64,000 nt of DNA from positions 1-64,000 of the forward strand of contig JAMXSV010000028.1 in assembly GCA_027559495.1 (NCBI GenBank). The letters are read 5' to 3'. Of the stretch, positions 25,009-37,480 are shown one piece after another (the first letter of the stretch is position 1; each line of letters begins with the position of its first letter). The notes under the pieces are model-generated. The model did no database searches. It was not told the origin of the DNA and saw only the letters and a list, made by a program, of their open reading frames with translations. This DNA comes from Aurifilum marmelostoma (taxonomy: Eukaryota > Ascomycota > Sordariomycetes > Diaporthales > Cryphonectriaceae). Both the position numbers and the translations under genes were made by a program.

Positions 25009-25682
25009 CGTGAGGGCGTCCAAGTGTCGTCGTGTTCACTGATCAAATACTGAGCCCGGAAAAGGCAAAGGAAGATCAGACTGGTATTTCAATGAGATGT
25101 TCTTGCCAGACCAAGTCGACGAAGACTGGAATTGATCAGGAATGCGCAGATAAGAGCGGGTCGTGGTGGGTGAATGTATGTACTGTGTGCATGTTTGAGC
25201 ACATCGCAGCTGAGCACTGACTCTGGTGGGAAGTTTGTTTGTCACGGCTCCGATCACGGGGCTGCTAAGTGAGTTCTGCTGCAGGTACGCTGGCTGAATA
25301 CTTCCTTCCCCAAGGTGGGGCAGGGCCCAGGTTGGGGAAGGTATAATCAAGGGTTCATCCCCACTGAGATGGGGTGATGGGCGACGTCATGACTCAGCTT
25401 AGCAACTGCCAAAAGACAAGACAACAGCAACAGATCCGGGTACAGAACTCTAAATGAGCCTCAATTGGCAAGCAAGACGTTTATCTTTGCTCGAGCATCC
25501 TCTAATTATACGGTACCAGCACACGCACACACTAACACAAAAGAAATTGCTCGATTCCTGGCCTCGGCACGCCGACCCTCAACCCCGATACTCCTTCGCA
25601 ACGCTCAACGATGATCATCCTCCCCTCCATTTACCGGTGACACAACGTCGAGATGACGACCAGACAGCACCAAACGACACCC
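25009..25682. other. Intergenic between tandem minus-strand genes
   Basis: This 670-bp stretch holds the aminotransferase promoter and the 3' end of the Clr5-domain gene. No additional gene was seen. Confidence 0.5.
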
Positions 25683-27071
25683 TCAGAAAGAAGAGTCATC
25701 ATCGTACGGACTTGGTTCACTACCATCCATCGTTCCACCAGTGACATGCCACATGCTAGGCAGTGTCTCGTCCTCAGCCTCGGGTGATGGCTGCGCCCAG
25801 ACTGGACTGGGACTCATGCTCGAGATAGTCATATGCCCGTCGAGGTCGTCTAGAGGCGATGTCATCTGGTCAATGACCTCGCAGTGCTCGACTGGCGAGG
25901 CGCATGCCGATTCCAGCATCGGACTCGCGATATCGTTCAGGTGCTGCTGCTGCTGCCACTGAGGCGAAGACCCTGGGGAAAGGGGCAGAGGGGTGCCGGC
26001 GAAGGAAAAAGGCGAGTCGAACCCGTGGTCAACGGCCTGTGGGAACAGCTCGCCCACGTCCTGAGGTTGTCCACCCATTACGCTCGAGACCGGAGTCCAA
26101 GAGTAGGCCACGTCTTGCCTTGAACGGTTCAACAGTGAAAACTGTGGCAGTGGCTGGCGCTGCTGGCGCTGCTGTCGCTGCTGCTGCTGGCGTTGCTGCT
26201 GCTGCTGTCGCTCTTGCTGATGCTGTCGCTCTTGCTGATGCTGTCGCTCTTGCTGCTGCTGCTGCTGCTGCTGCGGTGTGGCCATCGGCATTGTCACCCT
26301 CGCTGTCCGCCCGCTTCGCCCCCTTTCGGTGCTGATAGTCAGATCCCTGATGAGATCGAGCGGGTTGCTGGGATCTTTCTTCAGCTTGCGTAGTCCGATG
26401 GGGTTACGCTTCATGTACTTCTGGACCCTCTTGATACTCATGCAGTCTCCCAGATCCAGCACTGCCGTTCTGCAGGCGCTCTGTGGGAGACCTCTGCGCC
26501 GAGCCTGTTGCTCCAAGTACTTCTGGTGCTGCTTCATCTTGTATAGCAGCTTGTGCACTTCTGCTGCTGTCACGTTCTTCTGCAGGCCCCAGTCCTTGAA
26601 CCGCGCCTTGTACATCCTCGATGTGGCTACAAAGTCGTGTTCCCTCTCCATGATGCTCATCACATCGACGAGACGCTTGCCCTTGTACAATGTTGTGATC
26701 AAGTGACGAAATCGGTACCAGTCAGCTTCCTTGGCCATTCGTCGCCCTCGTGGGACTGTGGCACTGGTCGACAACATTGGTGAAGAGGAAAAAGTGGGGT
26801 TTATGATGCCCTGCGCCCTGACAGAGTGGGAAGCCAAAACCACAGAAGGGTGTGGATACCCGGTGGAAAGGTTCTCCGAGAGAATCGCAGGGGAGGACAC
26901 TGCAGGTGTCAAGGGCAGGTCCATACCATGCCTGAGCCAGGCCCTGCTGTTGGTAGAGCTCGTCCTGCTGATATCGCCGCCGCTGGAGCTGCCACTCCAG
27001 TTGCTGCCGGTGTCCGACGGGGATGGCGTGTTATAAGCCATGTCCAGCAGCGTTCTGGTTGGGAATGGCAT
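25683..27071 (-). CDS. Clr5-domain protein with Gln-rich repeats
   Basis: A single exon of 462 aa. Residues about 115-175 match the fungal Clr5 domain: W-Y-x-F-R-x-x-I-x-x-L-Y near the start, a VMSIMEREHDFVATSRMYK core and FKDWGLQKN at the end. The domain is named after fission yeast Clr5, implicated in gene silencing, and is common in filamentous fungi, mostly without known function. A basic region with RRRGLPQSA and KKD motifs follows. Next comes a tract of about 45 residues of Gln, Arg and His, encoded by a CTG/CAG-like repeat on the plus strand with an 18-nt period. The C-terminus is acidic, Ser/Pro-rich and transactivation-like. A nuclear regulatory role is inferred. An alternative ATG lies at 27041. 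Confidence 0.8.
   Translation of the reverse strand: MPFPTRTLLDMAYNTPSPSDTGSNWSGSSSGGDISRTSSTNSRAWLRHGMDLPLTPAVSSPAILSENLSTGYPHPSVVLASHSVRAQGIINPTFSSSPMLSTSATVPRGRRMAKEADWYRFRHLITTLYKGKRLVDVMSIMEREHDFVATSRMYKARFKDWGLQKNVTAAEVHKLLYKMKQHQKYLEQQARRRGLPQSACRTAVLDLGDCMSIKRVQKYMKRNPIGLRKLKKDPSNPLDLIRDLTISTERGRSGRTARVTMPMATPQQQQQQQQERQHQQERQHQQERQQQQQRQQQQRQQRQQRQPLPQFSLLNRSRQDVAYSWTPVSSVMGGQPQDVGELFPQAVDHGFDSPFSFAGTPLPLSPGSSPQWQQQQHLNDIASPMLESACASPVEHCEVIDQMTSPLDDLDGHMTISSMSPSPVWAQPSPEAEDETLPSMWHVTGGTMDGSEPSPYDDDSSF
26140..26276. repeat. CTG/CAG-type coding repeat with 18-nt period
   Basis: Trinucleotide CTG (plus strand) repeats interleave with an 18-nt unit encoding Gln-Glu-Arg-Gln-His-Gln on the minus strand, repeated about 2.5 times. 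It is probably length-variable among strains. Confidence 0.85.
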
Positions 27072-30000
27072 CTGTTGACGAGCTTGGAAGATAGGCTTGC
27101 AAAAGAGAAAGATGAGCCGTCCGGACAGCCCAAAGGATGACGGGACTTAAGAGATTTATGAGAAGGAGGCACGGCTCAGTATACTGCTCAAGGGATGCAG
27201 ATCAGCAAGTGGGCAAAGGGATCAAGGCTGAAGATGAAGAATGTCGTGGTGAGACACTTGTCAGGATGGGCGCGTCAAGGTATGGAGCGCCTTTTTACCG
27301 TCCAAGTCTCGAGGCAGGCGGGTGGCGGCAACCTCGACTTTATATCAGCACGCATGCACGCAGACCTGGCAGGGATTCACCAGGACAGAGGCTCCAGGTC
27401 GATGCGGCGGCTAGTAAGCTTGACATGAGAGTCCGTCGAGATGAAGGATGGATGAATGCGAATGGAAATCAAACAGACGAGGGTTGGTTCTGAAAGTCTG
27501 CACGGCGCGTTTCCGCTTCCAAGCAGACCATGTACACAGTTGGCACGGTGAAAAGGCAGGGATACCAGTCTTCTGCTTTGAGAAAGCGACAAGGAACCTC
27601 AGGCTCAGGGAGGTATGCAGTTGGAACCGCGTGTCGGGCAACAAGTTGTTGATCCTGGGCACCAGTCCGTGCTCTGCTCTGTCCCCCTCCCCCCTCTCCG
27701 GCCCCCCCCCCTTGACACTCGCATATTCGCGTACGTTCCGCCCCAGGCGGCGCAGACCCAGCGAGGGAAACTGCCGATCGCTCTCTGGTCTTCGAATGAG
27801 AAGAGCATTTTGCTGATCACAGCTGCTGTGGCGCCAACATGTTGACCAGAAAGGAGGTCATAGCGCGTGCCCTCCTTGCAATTCCTCGAGGACACCGAGC
27901 TGCGATCTTCAGCCATCTACTAGCAATCATTGCAGTGGATTGCGGCTATGCCCACTCTGGGCAAGGTTGGCCCTCTCACACAAAGGACGTCAATCCAAGC
28001 TTTCTCCTCGAGCACGCCAGCCGGCAAGTCCGGCCTGCAGATGCCTGGGACCACCAACGGCTGCTCTAATAGATCTAAGGGGTAGTCGACGCTTGTGAGT
28101 CCTCTAGCACAGTCGGACAGGTTTGACAGTGGAATCTTGTTCACCACATCGCAGCGCCCGGCGGCTAGTTGCGGGGGAAACGCAAGGAATCATGGTGCTC
28201 AGTACACGCCTTATGTTGTCTCCGAGAAAGAATTGAGCCCTGGGATTCTTGGACACCAAAAGTCCGCCTCCCAACGAGTCTCGAGACAACCACGTCTTGA
28301 TCCAGACCTAGTCCCTGGGCTGACAGCAGGATAAGGGTGTGAGGGGCCATGCGGCGTCTATCCCAGCTTCGAGCCAACCCTTACAGTGCCAACGGTCAGA
28401 AGCGAATCAAGAAAGAGTTGATGTTTATCATGGTGATGCAGTGCCTCTCCGAAACCCCATCACAAACTCCACAGGCAGAGGAGCTTAGCAGTTTTGGGAA
28501 ATCGTGACCTGGCTCCATGCGGGATGGTTCCGTGTCTTTGTTGCCCACTTGGTCAAGGTGTGGGTGCTGCAGGACACTCAACCCCTCGAGGCATATCCTC
28601 GTAGCCCCATTCTTTGCCGCTTGCTATACGAGCGAAGGACGCGCTGCCGTTTGCGGCCTATTCCCTGCGTCACCTTGGTTGCGGAGCGCCCCCCCCCCCT
28701 CAAAGCTGCCCCCAAGGCGCAACAAGAGCGAGTAATGGCCACGCGAATTACATGACTTGCATTTGAGGCACGGCCGTTTCGGTGGCGTCCAGAGCTGAAG
28801 CTTGGCCTCGTCTGACAGAAGGCTATGATGCTTAGTCTACGTTAGCCCTGCTGTTCCATGCGATCTTGACAGGACTGGAGTAGGCGCACTTGCAAAAACT
28901 TACAATATGGACAACAAACCCTGTTCTTGCCGCCGTTTAAGTCTAATGAGATCGACCTTGCCTTCTCTCGCATGTCAGCCAGTCAGAGCATGCGCAGCTG
29001 GTCATCCACAGCTTGGACACTACTAGGTGACGTTCGAGCTGGGATGATCTGCATGAACACGAAGGAGGCGCCTTGATTGATTCTCCTGGCAAGGGATCAT
29101 TTGGTACATATCTGCTTGCATGGGCTATCGCTGCATATGCAGGAATGGTGCCTTTACCACCCCTGAATACCTGCGACCAACCTGTAGACACGGCGGATTT
29201 GGTGTGGCCTTCGGTCCCTCTGCGCCGGTACTGCTTGTCATTGGACAACGCGGCCTCGGATGTTTTATCACGCACACGCATCTGGCTCGCGATGTGACCT
29301 GAATGCCGCTTATTTAGCTCTGTCAGTTGTTCAGTTGCTCCATCGCTCTAGCGGCCTAAGAAGGTTGTTCCTTGTCCTCTCCTGACCAAGGCCCTCTCTC
29401 CCTGCCCTTGGTCCTCGACAGTATCCATTGGAAAGCTTTACGTCCGTACGGAGAGACGGCAAATCCCTGCTCAGGAGACCAGTTCTTCTAGCACCAGTAA
29501 TAACGTCTCTCAAAGAAACGGACAGTCTCGGTGAGGTGACAGAACGAGAGTCCGCCGTCCGGGAAGAAGTGCACTTTCCATTTTGCACACAGCATCGTGG
29601 TGGCGGGGCTGTCACAAAGCGGACCGGGAGAGATGCCCTGGAGAGAATGTGATCATGCTCAACGAACTTCACAGATGTACCCAAGCTAGTCAACACACTG
29701 TCTGCCCTGATTCTGGACAGATGCAAGTAAGAACGCCACCGGACCCAGTCACGAAAGATTCCCCACCGAAGACGGGGCTTCTTCTCATCTTACAAAGAGG
29801 AGATGAAGATATACACGTGAACATAAGACCTAAATTGGACTGTATTACCAGTCTAGCCGTGTTATGATACTTCCTCGGAGACTATGACTTGATAATAACA
29901 CTGCGAGCGTTGCGGCCATTGGCTGTCTCCTCAGCCGCAAGGCTAAGGAAATATATCACGCATGTTGGTCGTCAGTCTTGTGTCCAACACCTGCCGGATC

Positions 30001-30076
30001 AGTACATCGTCGATCACTCCCAACAGCTCCACAACATCATCATGGAGCCACAAACATGACAAAAAAGAAACATATG

Positions 30077-30093
30077 GAGAGAGAGAGAGAGAG
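30077..30093. repeat. (GA)n microsatellite
   Basis: Short run of GA units in intergenic sequence. Confidence 0.9.
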
Positions 30094-30981
30094 TCCACGA
30101 GAAGAGTGGGCCCAGGTTGAACATGATGGAAAAGATCCACGTCGATGATTATTCGACAAGGGGACCGGGAGCCCAACCAACGACTTGGGCATGTCACTGT
30201 GTCTGTCATTCTACCTGAGACGGGGCGTCACCTCCTATGACCTGTGGCAAACTCGCTCCTAATACATGCTCTTATCAAGGACTGGTCTACCTGGTCGTGT
30301 TCACTCACACCATCATCATCACTGCCATGATGAACGGACCTGTCCTGGTAGCGGCCGATGAAGCATATGCATGCATACCATGTATGATGAATGCGTGCTC
30401 GATGCGGCTTGTTGGCCCCCTTCGGATGGCAAAAAGTCACGTCACTCGGATGTCATTGCAATGTGCTCAACTTCTTACATCGTTCCCGGGGAGGGCATGT
30501 CTGCAAGCAGTGATCGCCGACTCCAAAGGCCATACACCGAGACAGTCATAGAAAAAAGAATCACCTTGAGGTCACGTCTCGTGGTCGTAGACCAGAATTT
30601 CCATTCTCATCAGGGACGGTGGAGTGGATCCTCACCACCACCCTTATTTTGTAGTCTAAATGTTCTCACTGAGAATCGAGCCAGAGAAGAGAGAGGGGCA
30701 ACCTCGTCAAAGAATACACTGCAACACAGTGAAAGATTGTACATTTCATAAATTACTTGTTCACAAGGTGATGGCTGGCTCTTGCACACCAAATAACAAT
30801 CCCAAATCCTATGCAGCCACGGACCCTCTTTCTTACATTCGACCCCCTGGCCACCGTTTCAAAGACAACTGACTGCCCATTGACATTTCGCCCAAGGTGA
30901 AGGTTGGGCAGTAACAAACAATTCATCGGGGAGCAGGGCTGGACGAGTCGCGCAAGGGTGAGTGTAGTTACATGGTCGTTA

Positions 30982-31010
30982 TTTTTTTTTTTTTTTGAAA
31001 AAAAAAAAAA
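30982..31010. repeat. T15-G-A13 inverted repeat
   Basis: Fifteen T, one G, then thirteen A form a near-perfect palindrome able to fold as an A/T hairpin. It is intergenic. Confidence 0.85.
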
Positions 31011-34000
31011 GAAATAAAAAACGACAACAAACAAAAGTGTTGCATCGTCTTGAGGTGAAGACATGACAGCCACACGCGGGAAGAGGGCTTCCCCACGATC
31101 CTTGCATTCGGCATGCCATCGGCATTGCGCGAAAAGGAAGGGAGCCGAGCCGAGATGTGGTGGATATTCACGGCCAGCACACCCGCGTGCGGGAACTTGG
31201 AATTCCACACACATACACACACATACACAAAATATACAGTGAGAAAATCATATGATATGAGGGCCAGCGAATTAAGAGCAGAGAAAGATGAAAAAAAAAA
31301 GAAAAAACCAAAAGCAAATGCGTAATTACCTGTGAAAAGAACGTCCCCAGACTTGAACTCGTGCCCACCACCGCAAGATCTTCTCCTAGAAAACCTCCCC
31401 ATCTTCCAATTTCGACAAGATTCCAGGCCACAATCCCTTGTAGTCGACAAATAGCCGAGAACCGTGCCGCCAAAGATATTGACAGGAAGCACAAGAGTAC
31501 ATTCCATTCCCATCCGTCACTTCGAATAGGGCTGCGACAGAGAATGATAGCTGGCTCCTCCACCTAGCAGCCCATTTCCTCTCCGCGGTGTTGCTTTCTA
31601 CCCTCCTTTTCTTTTTCTTTCCTACATTCCAGCACTATAACGACATCCAGACGAGCTAGAAAACTTCTAGAAAAGCCAATAATAGGGGGGCCCAAAAAAA
31701 GAAGGGCTAAGAAGAGCGCCGGCGTTCAAGCGTCGTTGTGCGGGACCATTCATCGGTCAGTCACTCAGGCCGTTTTGTTAGTATCATTGTTACTGATCTG
31801 CCCTCTGGTCGTGCTAGAGACGACCAGCTGTATTCCCGGGCAGCTGAGAGTTTGGGACATGCTACCAAGCTGAATCCGGCGCGAGCCTCGTGGCCATACA
31901 GGACATCCTCCCTCCTCCCCCCCCTTCTCTCTCTGTCCCCCTCTACTTGGATCATCCACTTTTACTGCTAGAACCATCAGACTAGAAGGGGCCATCTGGG
32001 AGAGACGAGCTAGGATTTCGGGACTTTATCTTGACCGGTCATGCTGATCAAGTCTTTTGTGCTAATTACAGGACTTGGTTACTTATGATACCTTCTTCTT
32101 CTGTATCCAACATCCTCAAGCTGGGGCCCATGATCCCACACAGCCCCGCAAGATACTTCTCCAAGTTTTGATCACGGACAGACACCTTGAGGTCTCCAGG
32201 AGCACTAGGTGACCTTCGTTCGTACATCCTTGTTCCCTCTTCTCCTGCCCTCGCCTCCCTGCCTCCTCCTTCCCTCTTTTTTTGTCCGTTTGCAAGCTCC
32301 ACACTGGTAGTTCCATTCTTCCCTGTTCCACGTTGGCTTGATTACAGCCACCAACAACGGCGCCTAGGAAATCCTGCCAATAGCAAGAACATATGGGTTG
32401 GGGGGATCCACGGCCGTAAGGCACGGGCAAAGCACTGTATCAATCCTGCGCGAAGGCGATCCGGGTGGTGGATCATGATCCACTCCTCCGGCCGCCCCAA
32501 ACAAGCCTTCTAATCAACGAACAAGGCATCTTGTTGACAAATACTACACACGAATGCCTACCCGGGCCCAATAGATGCCCTTTTCTTCCTCCCTCAGAGG
32601 CCGCGGAGAAGTCCAACCGCAGACAGCCCACAGAAGCAAGGACGCCACTTGGCCCATCAGCGTGCGGCACAGACATGTGACCACAAAGTCCCCTTCTCCT
32701 CCCTGGCCAGCGCCTTGCCCATCGTCTCGACTGGCCCAGATCCCATTGGCCATGTTGTGGCAGGCAATCCCACATCGTTAGGCAGCGGATTCAGCATTCC
32801 CATAGTGCGGGAATCTAATGTCCGCAGGACCAGTGGCAGACTCGTCCTCCCGCCCGTCACGCTCCTTTCCCTCCCTGCTTTGTCCCGCCTCTGGTCTGTA
32901 TCAGGGGTCAGCACAGAGTAACTCTGGCTGCAGTGGGCGTGGCGACTGTACGTACACATCTGCCAACCTGCACTGTGCACAGTCGTACTGAAGGCAACGA
33001 ACTTGCACTGACCTGGACCAGACCGCTCATCATTCCTGCTCGACCGCGCCCATTACGAAAAGTCACTGCATGGCAAGGTCCGCCTTGACAATGTTCAGGT
33101 CCACGGCAACGTTACATACGAGACAATCATCTCTCCAGCCAGCCTCCTCTCCCTTTGACCTTGAGAGACCGTGCCTGCCGGGGAAAAAGAGAGAAGAAAA
33201 AGGACAGGCGGCTTCAAGCCCCCTGGTGTGCATATTAGATTGCTCATGCTCAGTTGACGGCAACCTTTGGAATTAACACATGCAGTAACCACAGTAAGGT
33301 GATTCCGGGCTTGTCTCACAGGACCGATGCAAGGGAACATTGATCTTGCAAAGTGATAATGTATGAATGGATGGTACATAGTCTATGCTTATGATCAAGT
33401 GCAGGAGTGGTGACGGTCCCATTCTTGTCATTTTTTGTCCCCCAGCCTGATTCCAAGTAACACCCCTTCCGAGCCCACCCTAGTATTCATTCTCTTTCCT
33501 CTTTTAATCACGTACAAAAAGAAAAGTGAAGACAAAAAGCAAACCAAGGTCAACGATGCATAACGGCACGCTCATGAACGCCAGAAGAGTACAGTAAGTA
33601 TACAAAAGAAACAAGGCACGTAGCAGCTGGGATCGAGGAGGAAGGAAACAGGTCGAAGACTAGCTGAGCAAGAGACATGCCAGGGCAAGGTTGCGAGCAT
33701 CATCGGAGTCCAGAGAATAACAAATCAAATCAGCAGGCGGTGAGACCGTCTACGATCGACTGGATAAGTGGGTACAAACGCCACGTATTGGTCTTGCGAC
33801 CTAAAGAGTCTTTTGCAAAGGGAATGCAAATTGCAGAGATGTGATGGGTGGACCCACCAGCCCAGGACCTTGCCTTCGATGCAACTGTTCTTTGCCCTCC
33901 CTTTCATTTTCTTTGTTTTTCTTTCATGTTCGATGGCCATCGCTCGCCCCTCAGCGATCGGCATAACAGTTTCCGAGGTTGAGGCTCGTTTCACAGGCAA

Positions 34001-34015
34001 CCATGGTCAGCTCAC

Positions 34016-37000
34016 TCACTCACTCGAGGAGGAGGCTAGCTTCTGCAGGACCATGAGGACACCGCTCACGCCCTGCGTCATAGTAGACGAAGCCTCCGTG
34101 TTCCTGTTGCCCAGGCTGACGGTGACCACCTCCTTGATCACCTTCTCCTCGCCAAGCGTGTTCGCCCACCTGAACACCTTCTCATCGTCCCGCCCGTCGC
34201 CAACAACCATGAGGAAGTCCACGCGGCTCTTGTGCGTCTCGTCAGCGGGCAGTCGAGATTGCAGGTCCTCAAAAATCTTCTCGGCAGCCGTGCTCTTGGT
34301 CCAGTCGACGGGCTCTACTATTATCGACCCGTCGGTTGGAATGGCGTGAACACGCTGCTTCTCGCAGGCGTCATTGATGTGCGAAGCACAGTCGCTGGCC
34401 TGGCTGACGGCGTGCTCCCAGTTCTCGGCGCTCTTGTAGTGGAAGATGAGGCTGCAGCGTCGCTCCTCAATCTCAGCGCCCGGTGTGCGCTCCAGGTAGT
34501 AGTTGAGTATGCCCTTGACAGACTCCTTCCATGCCCTAATGTGCTCTGGGTCGGCCATCTCGGTCCAGGCGTCACTGCCGCAGTCTTTGAGGAAACAGCC
34601 ATTCTCCGCAATGAGGCCCAGGTTAGGGACACGACGGAAGAGGCGGTCCAGCTCCTCAGGCCGTCGTCCAGACATGACATAGACAGTGTTGCGTTCATCC
34701 GAAAGCAGTTCATTGAGTACATCCAGGGTGCGCTGCGTCGTTATGTCGTTAGCCACGGGATCGAGACGCGCAGCGCCGGCCAGGAATGCCTTGGGCTTCA
34801 TAGTCTTAGACTGAGAGATATTGCAGTTTTTCTTGTTGGGGGGTGGGGAGGGGGAGAAGGGGGTGTTGGTCAGTGACAAATACAAATGTGCGCTCAACTC
34901 ACCTGAGGGCTGGACGGGATGATCTGGTTGACCGGTCCCCAGTTGACCAGGGTGTTCTCATAGTCCAGGATGAAGAGCCGTCGGTCGCTGGCCTTGTACC
35001 GCCGAGTGAGCGTATTCAGGTTGAGGCGTGGGACAGAGGTCTGGTCGTGTCGGTGCTGCTCGTTATGCGCGCGATCCAGACGCGTCATGAGCTCTATAAA
35101 CCAGTGAGAGCCCGTGTGCTGCAGGACACATTCGTGCAGCCTGGTCCATCGCTCCTCCTTCTCAGTGTTTCCCATCTCCAGGGCTTTGCTGATGGCGTTG
35201 GCACAAGCCCTGTAGTCCCATGGGTTCACGGAAAGCTCATTGCCGCCAAACAGGGAGGCCGTTCCGGTGAACTCGGAAAGGATCAGCGAGCCGTGTTTCT
35301 TCTCATTCAGAAACTTGCCATCCTGGCAGTATAGGTACTCATGGGACGTCAAGTTCATGCCTTCACGCTGTGACGTTATCATCAGAGCATCGGCGATGGT
35401 CAAAAGAGCCAGGTACTGTGCGTAGTCTATGTCCTGCTTCAGGTAGACGACCGGCTGGTAGGCGAGGTTTGCGTAAGATGAGTTGATGCGAGTAACAATA
35501 TCACTCACTGTCGCATCAAGCTCTGACTTCTCGCTCGACGACAAGGCGACCTGGATGAGAATCACGTTGCCACGCCACTCGGGATGCATGTTTAGGAAGA
35601 GCTCATAAGACAAGAGCTTTTGCCGGACGCCTCGGACGTGGTCCAGCTTGTCCCGGGCAACAATCAGTTTCTTGCCGGCGTAGCGCTCCCGCAGGACGTT
35701 GAGCCACTTTCGCACCTGCGGATCATCCCGGTGTTCATTCAGCTGCACCGGATCGATACCGATGGGCAGGTTGATGACATCGACGAAGCGGTCCTCCAGC
35801 TGTAGGCCATCCGGGTTCGCCTCTGCGTTCAGGATACGACTGCAGGTCTGCAAGAAGTGCCGTGTATACTCGTGAATCTGGAAAGCGATCAGGTTGGCGC
35901 CCAGCATGCCTTCCAGAAGCTCCTTGCGGACGGCTAGGCACCGGAACACCTCAGACGACGGGAATGCGACGTGCAGGAAGAAGCCGATCTCGGCCTCTGG
36001 TAGCTTCTGGCGGATCATGCCTGGGACCAGAAGCAGGTGATAGTCATGAATCCAGATGACATCGCCCTTCTTCCAATTCTTGATGATCTTGTCGGCAAAG
36101 GCACGGTTCACGTTCACATAGTGCTTGTACGAGTGATCCTCGTAAGCCTTGCTCTTGGGATTGTCAGGCAGCTGGTAGTGGAAGACCGGCCACAGGATCT
36201 GCTTGCAGAAGTGCGAATAGTGCCCGTCAAAGTCCTTGTCGCTGCAGAAGACGGTGAGCATGTCGTACTCGGTGGCGAGACGGTCCTCAATGTCTTGTTT
36301 CTGCTGGGTGCCCTCGAGGGCGTCCGTCGGCATACCCAGAGAACCGACCCATGTGACCTGGTCAAGCTTTCCTTCCCGAGCGGCAGCGTCTGCGGCATGC
36401 CGCAGGCCCCCGTTGCCCTGATCGGCGTTCACGACCTTCCAATCAGCCTGGGCAAAGACCCTGTCGTGGCTGTCACTGCGGTAGATGGCCCTGGGTTGCA
36501 CTATGCCCTGGCGTCCAAGCTCCTGTGCCTTGGCCTTCAGCTGCTTGTTGTGCTCGAGAACGGAGGACGGCGGAGGGGTGTGCGCGCGGGATGAGGGTTG
36601 ATCGCTTCGCCTGCCCCATACTGGAGAGCCCTGGTAGCCGGGCGTGGCTTTGTGGGCGCCGAAATTCTCATCTTCCTTAACACTAGGGGGATAATGAATT
36701 CGGAAACCGTCCTCGTTCGTGAAAATGTCACTAGGTGGCTTGTCATCGATGGGAGTGTCTGGAGGAGTGATGTCGTCCTGGCTGCCAGGAAACAGAGTAG
36801 GCTGTCTCTCCGCTGCAGGTCGGGCTTTCTTGACCTTGGGGGCCTCGGGGAGGAGTCTCGGATTCCTGGCAGGAGTCCCTGGCAGGGTGAAGTGGACAGT
36901 TTTGGGTAGAAACCTGTGGGCACAAAAAGTGTCAGCACACAGCAAGCCATCACAAGTTCTACAATGACGTAGAGGGGCCAGTGTGGGTCCTGGTGGTCGG

Positions 37001-37093
37001 ACCTCGACCCGAAGTGTTGAGATTCGAAACACCGAAGGAGAGGGAGGCAGTGCTAGGGAGGACAACTCACAAGGAGGCGATGAAGACTGTCAT
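34016..37093 (-). CDS. Regulatory subunit of trehalose-6-phosphate synthase/phosphatase complex (Tps3/Tsl1-like)
   Basis: Exons are 37071-37093, 34903-36913 and 34016-34810, all GT-AG, giving 942 aa. The tiny first exon encodes MTVFIASL, which joins FLPKTVHFTLPGTP. A Pro/Ser-rich region (residues 20-150) precedes a GT20 synthase-like domain (about 160-650, with HDYHLLLVP at 297-305), then a HAD phosphatase-like domain. Catalytic residues are altered. The GT20 donor-site motif DRLDYxKG is DKLDHVRG (429-436), swapping the key Arg and Lys. The HAD motif DxDxT is DYENT (658-662), losing the second Asp. This fits the non-catalytic large subunits that stabilise the Tps1-Tps2 complex in the cytosol during stress. 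STRE-like sites lie upstream. Confidence 0.9.
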
Positions 37094-37480
37094 TTTGACC
37101 AGAAGCTGTCAGGTGCTATCCTGTCTGGGTCACAGAGCAGTGCAGTACAGCATCGAAGACGGTCGGGCTGGGTTAGGAGTTTATTTTCGAGAGGGTTGTC
37201 GTTCGTCACTCTTGAATGGGACAGTGGGTCCCAGTGGAGAGTCGATTGAAGATTTTCTAGGACGGCCGAACTTTCGAGATTCTATGCAGCGCAAAGGGAA
37301 GAGAAAGTGAAGGAAAATAAGAGAAAGACAAAAGAAGAAGAGGATGCGAGGCAGGGTCTAGACCTTGCGATGTAGGAGGAAAGCAAGCCTGAGGGAACAG
37401 CCAGGTGGGCAGAGGGTGTGTCTTGTCTTCGTCTAGAATGCAGGGAAGAATGCAAATTATGCTGCTCTTGTTTCTTGTCA

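Larger units (their letters stand above)
27072..34015. other. 6.9-kb gene-poor region
   Basis: No ORF here exceeds about 180 codons or shows recognisable domains, and short ORFs occur equally on both strands. Visible structure: a CT-rich tract with G/C runs near 27690-27710; a C10 run near 28690; a (GA)n repeat at 30077-30093; a T15-G-A13 inverted repeat at 30982-31010; CA-rich repeats near 31208-31230; and purine/pyrimidine tracts near 33180-33200. The left part is upstream of the Clr5-domain gene and the right part is 3' of the TPS-subunit gene. A non-coding transcript cannot be excluded or shown. Confidence 0.5.
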
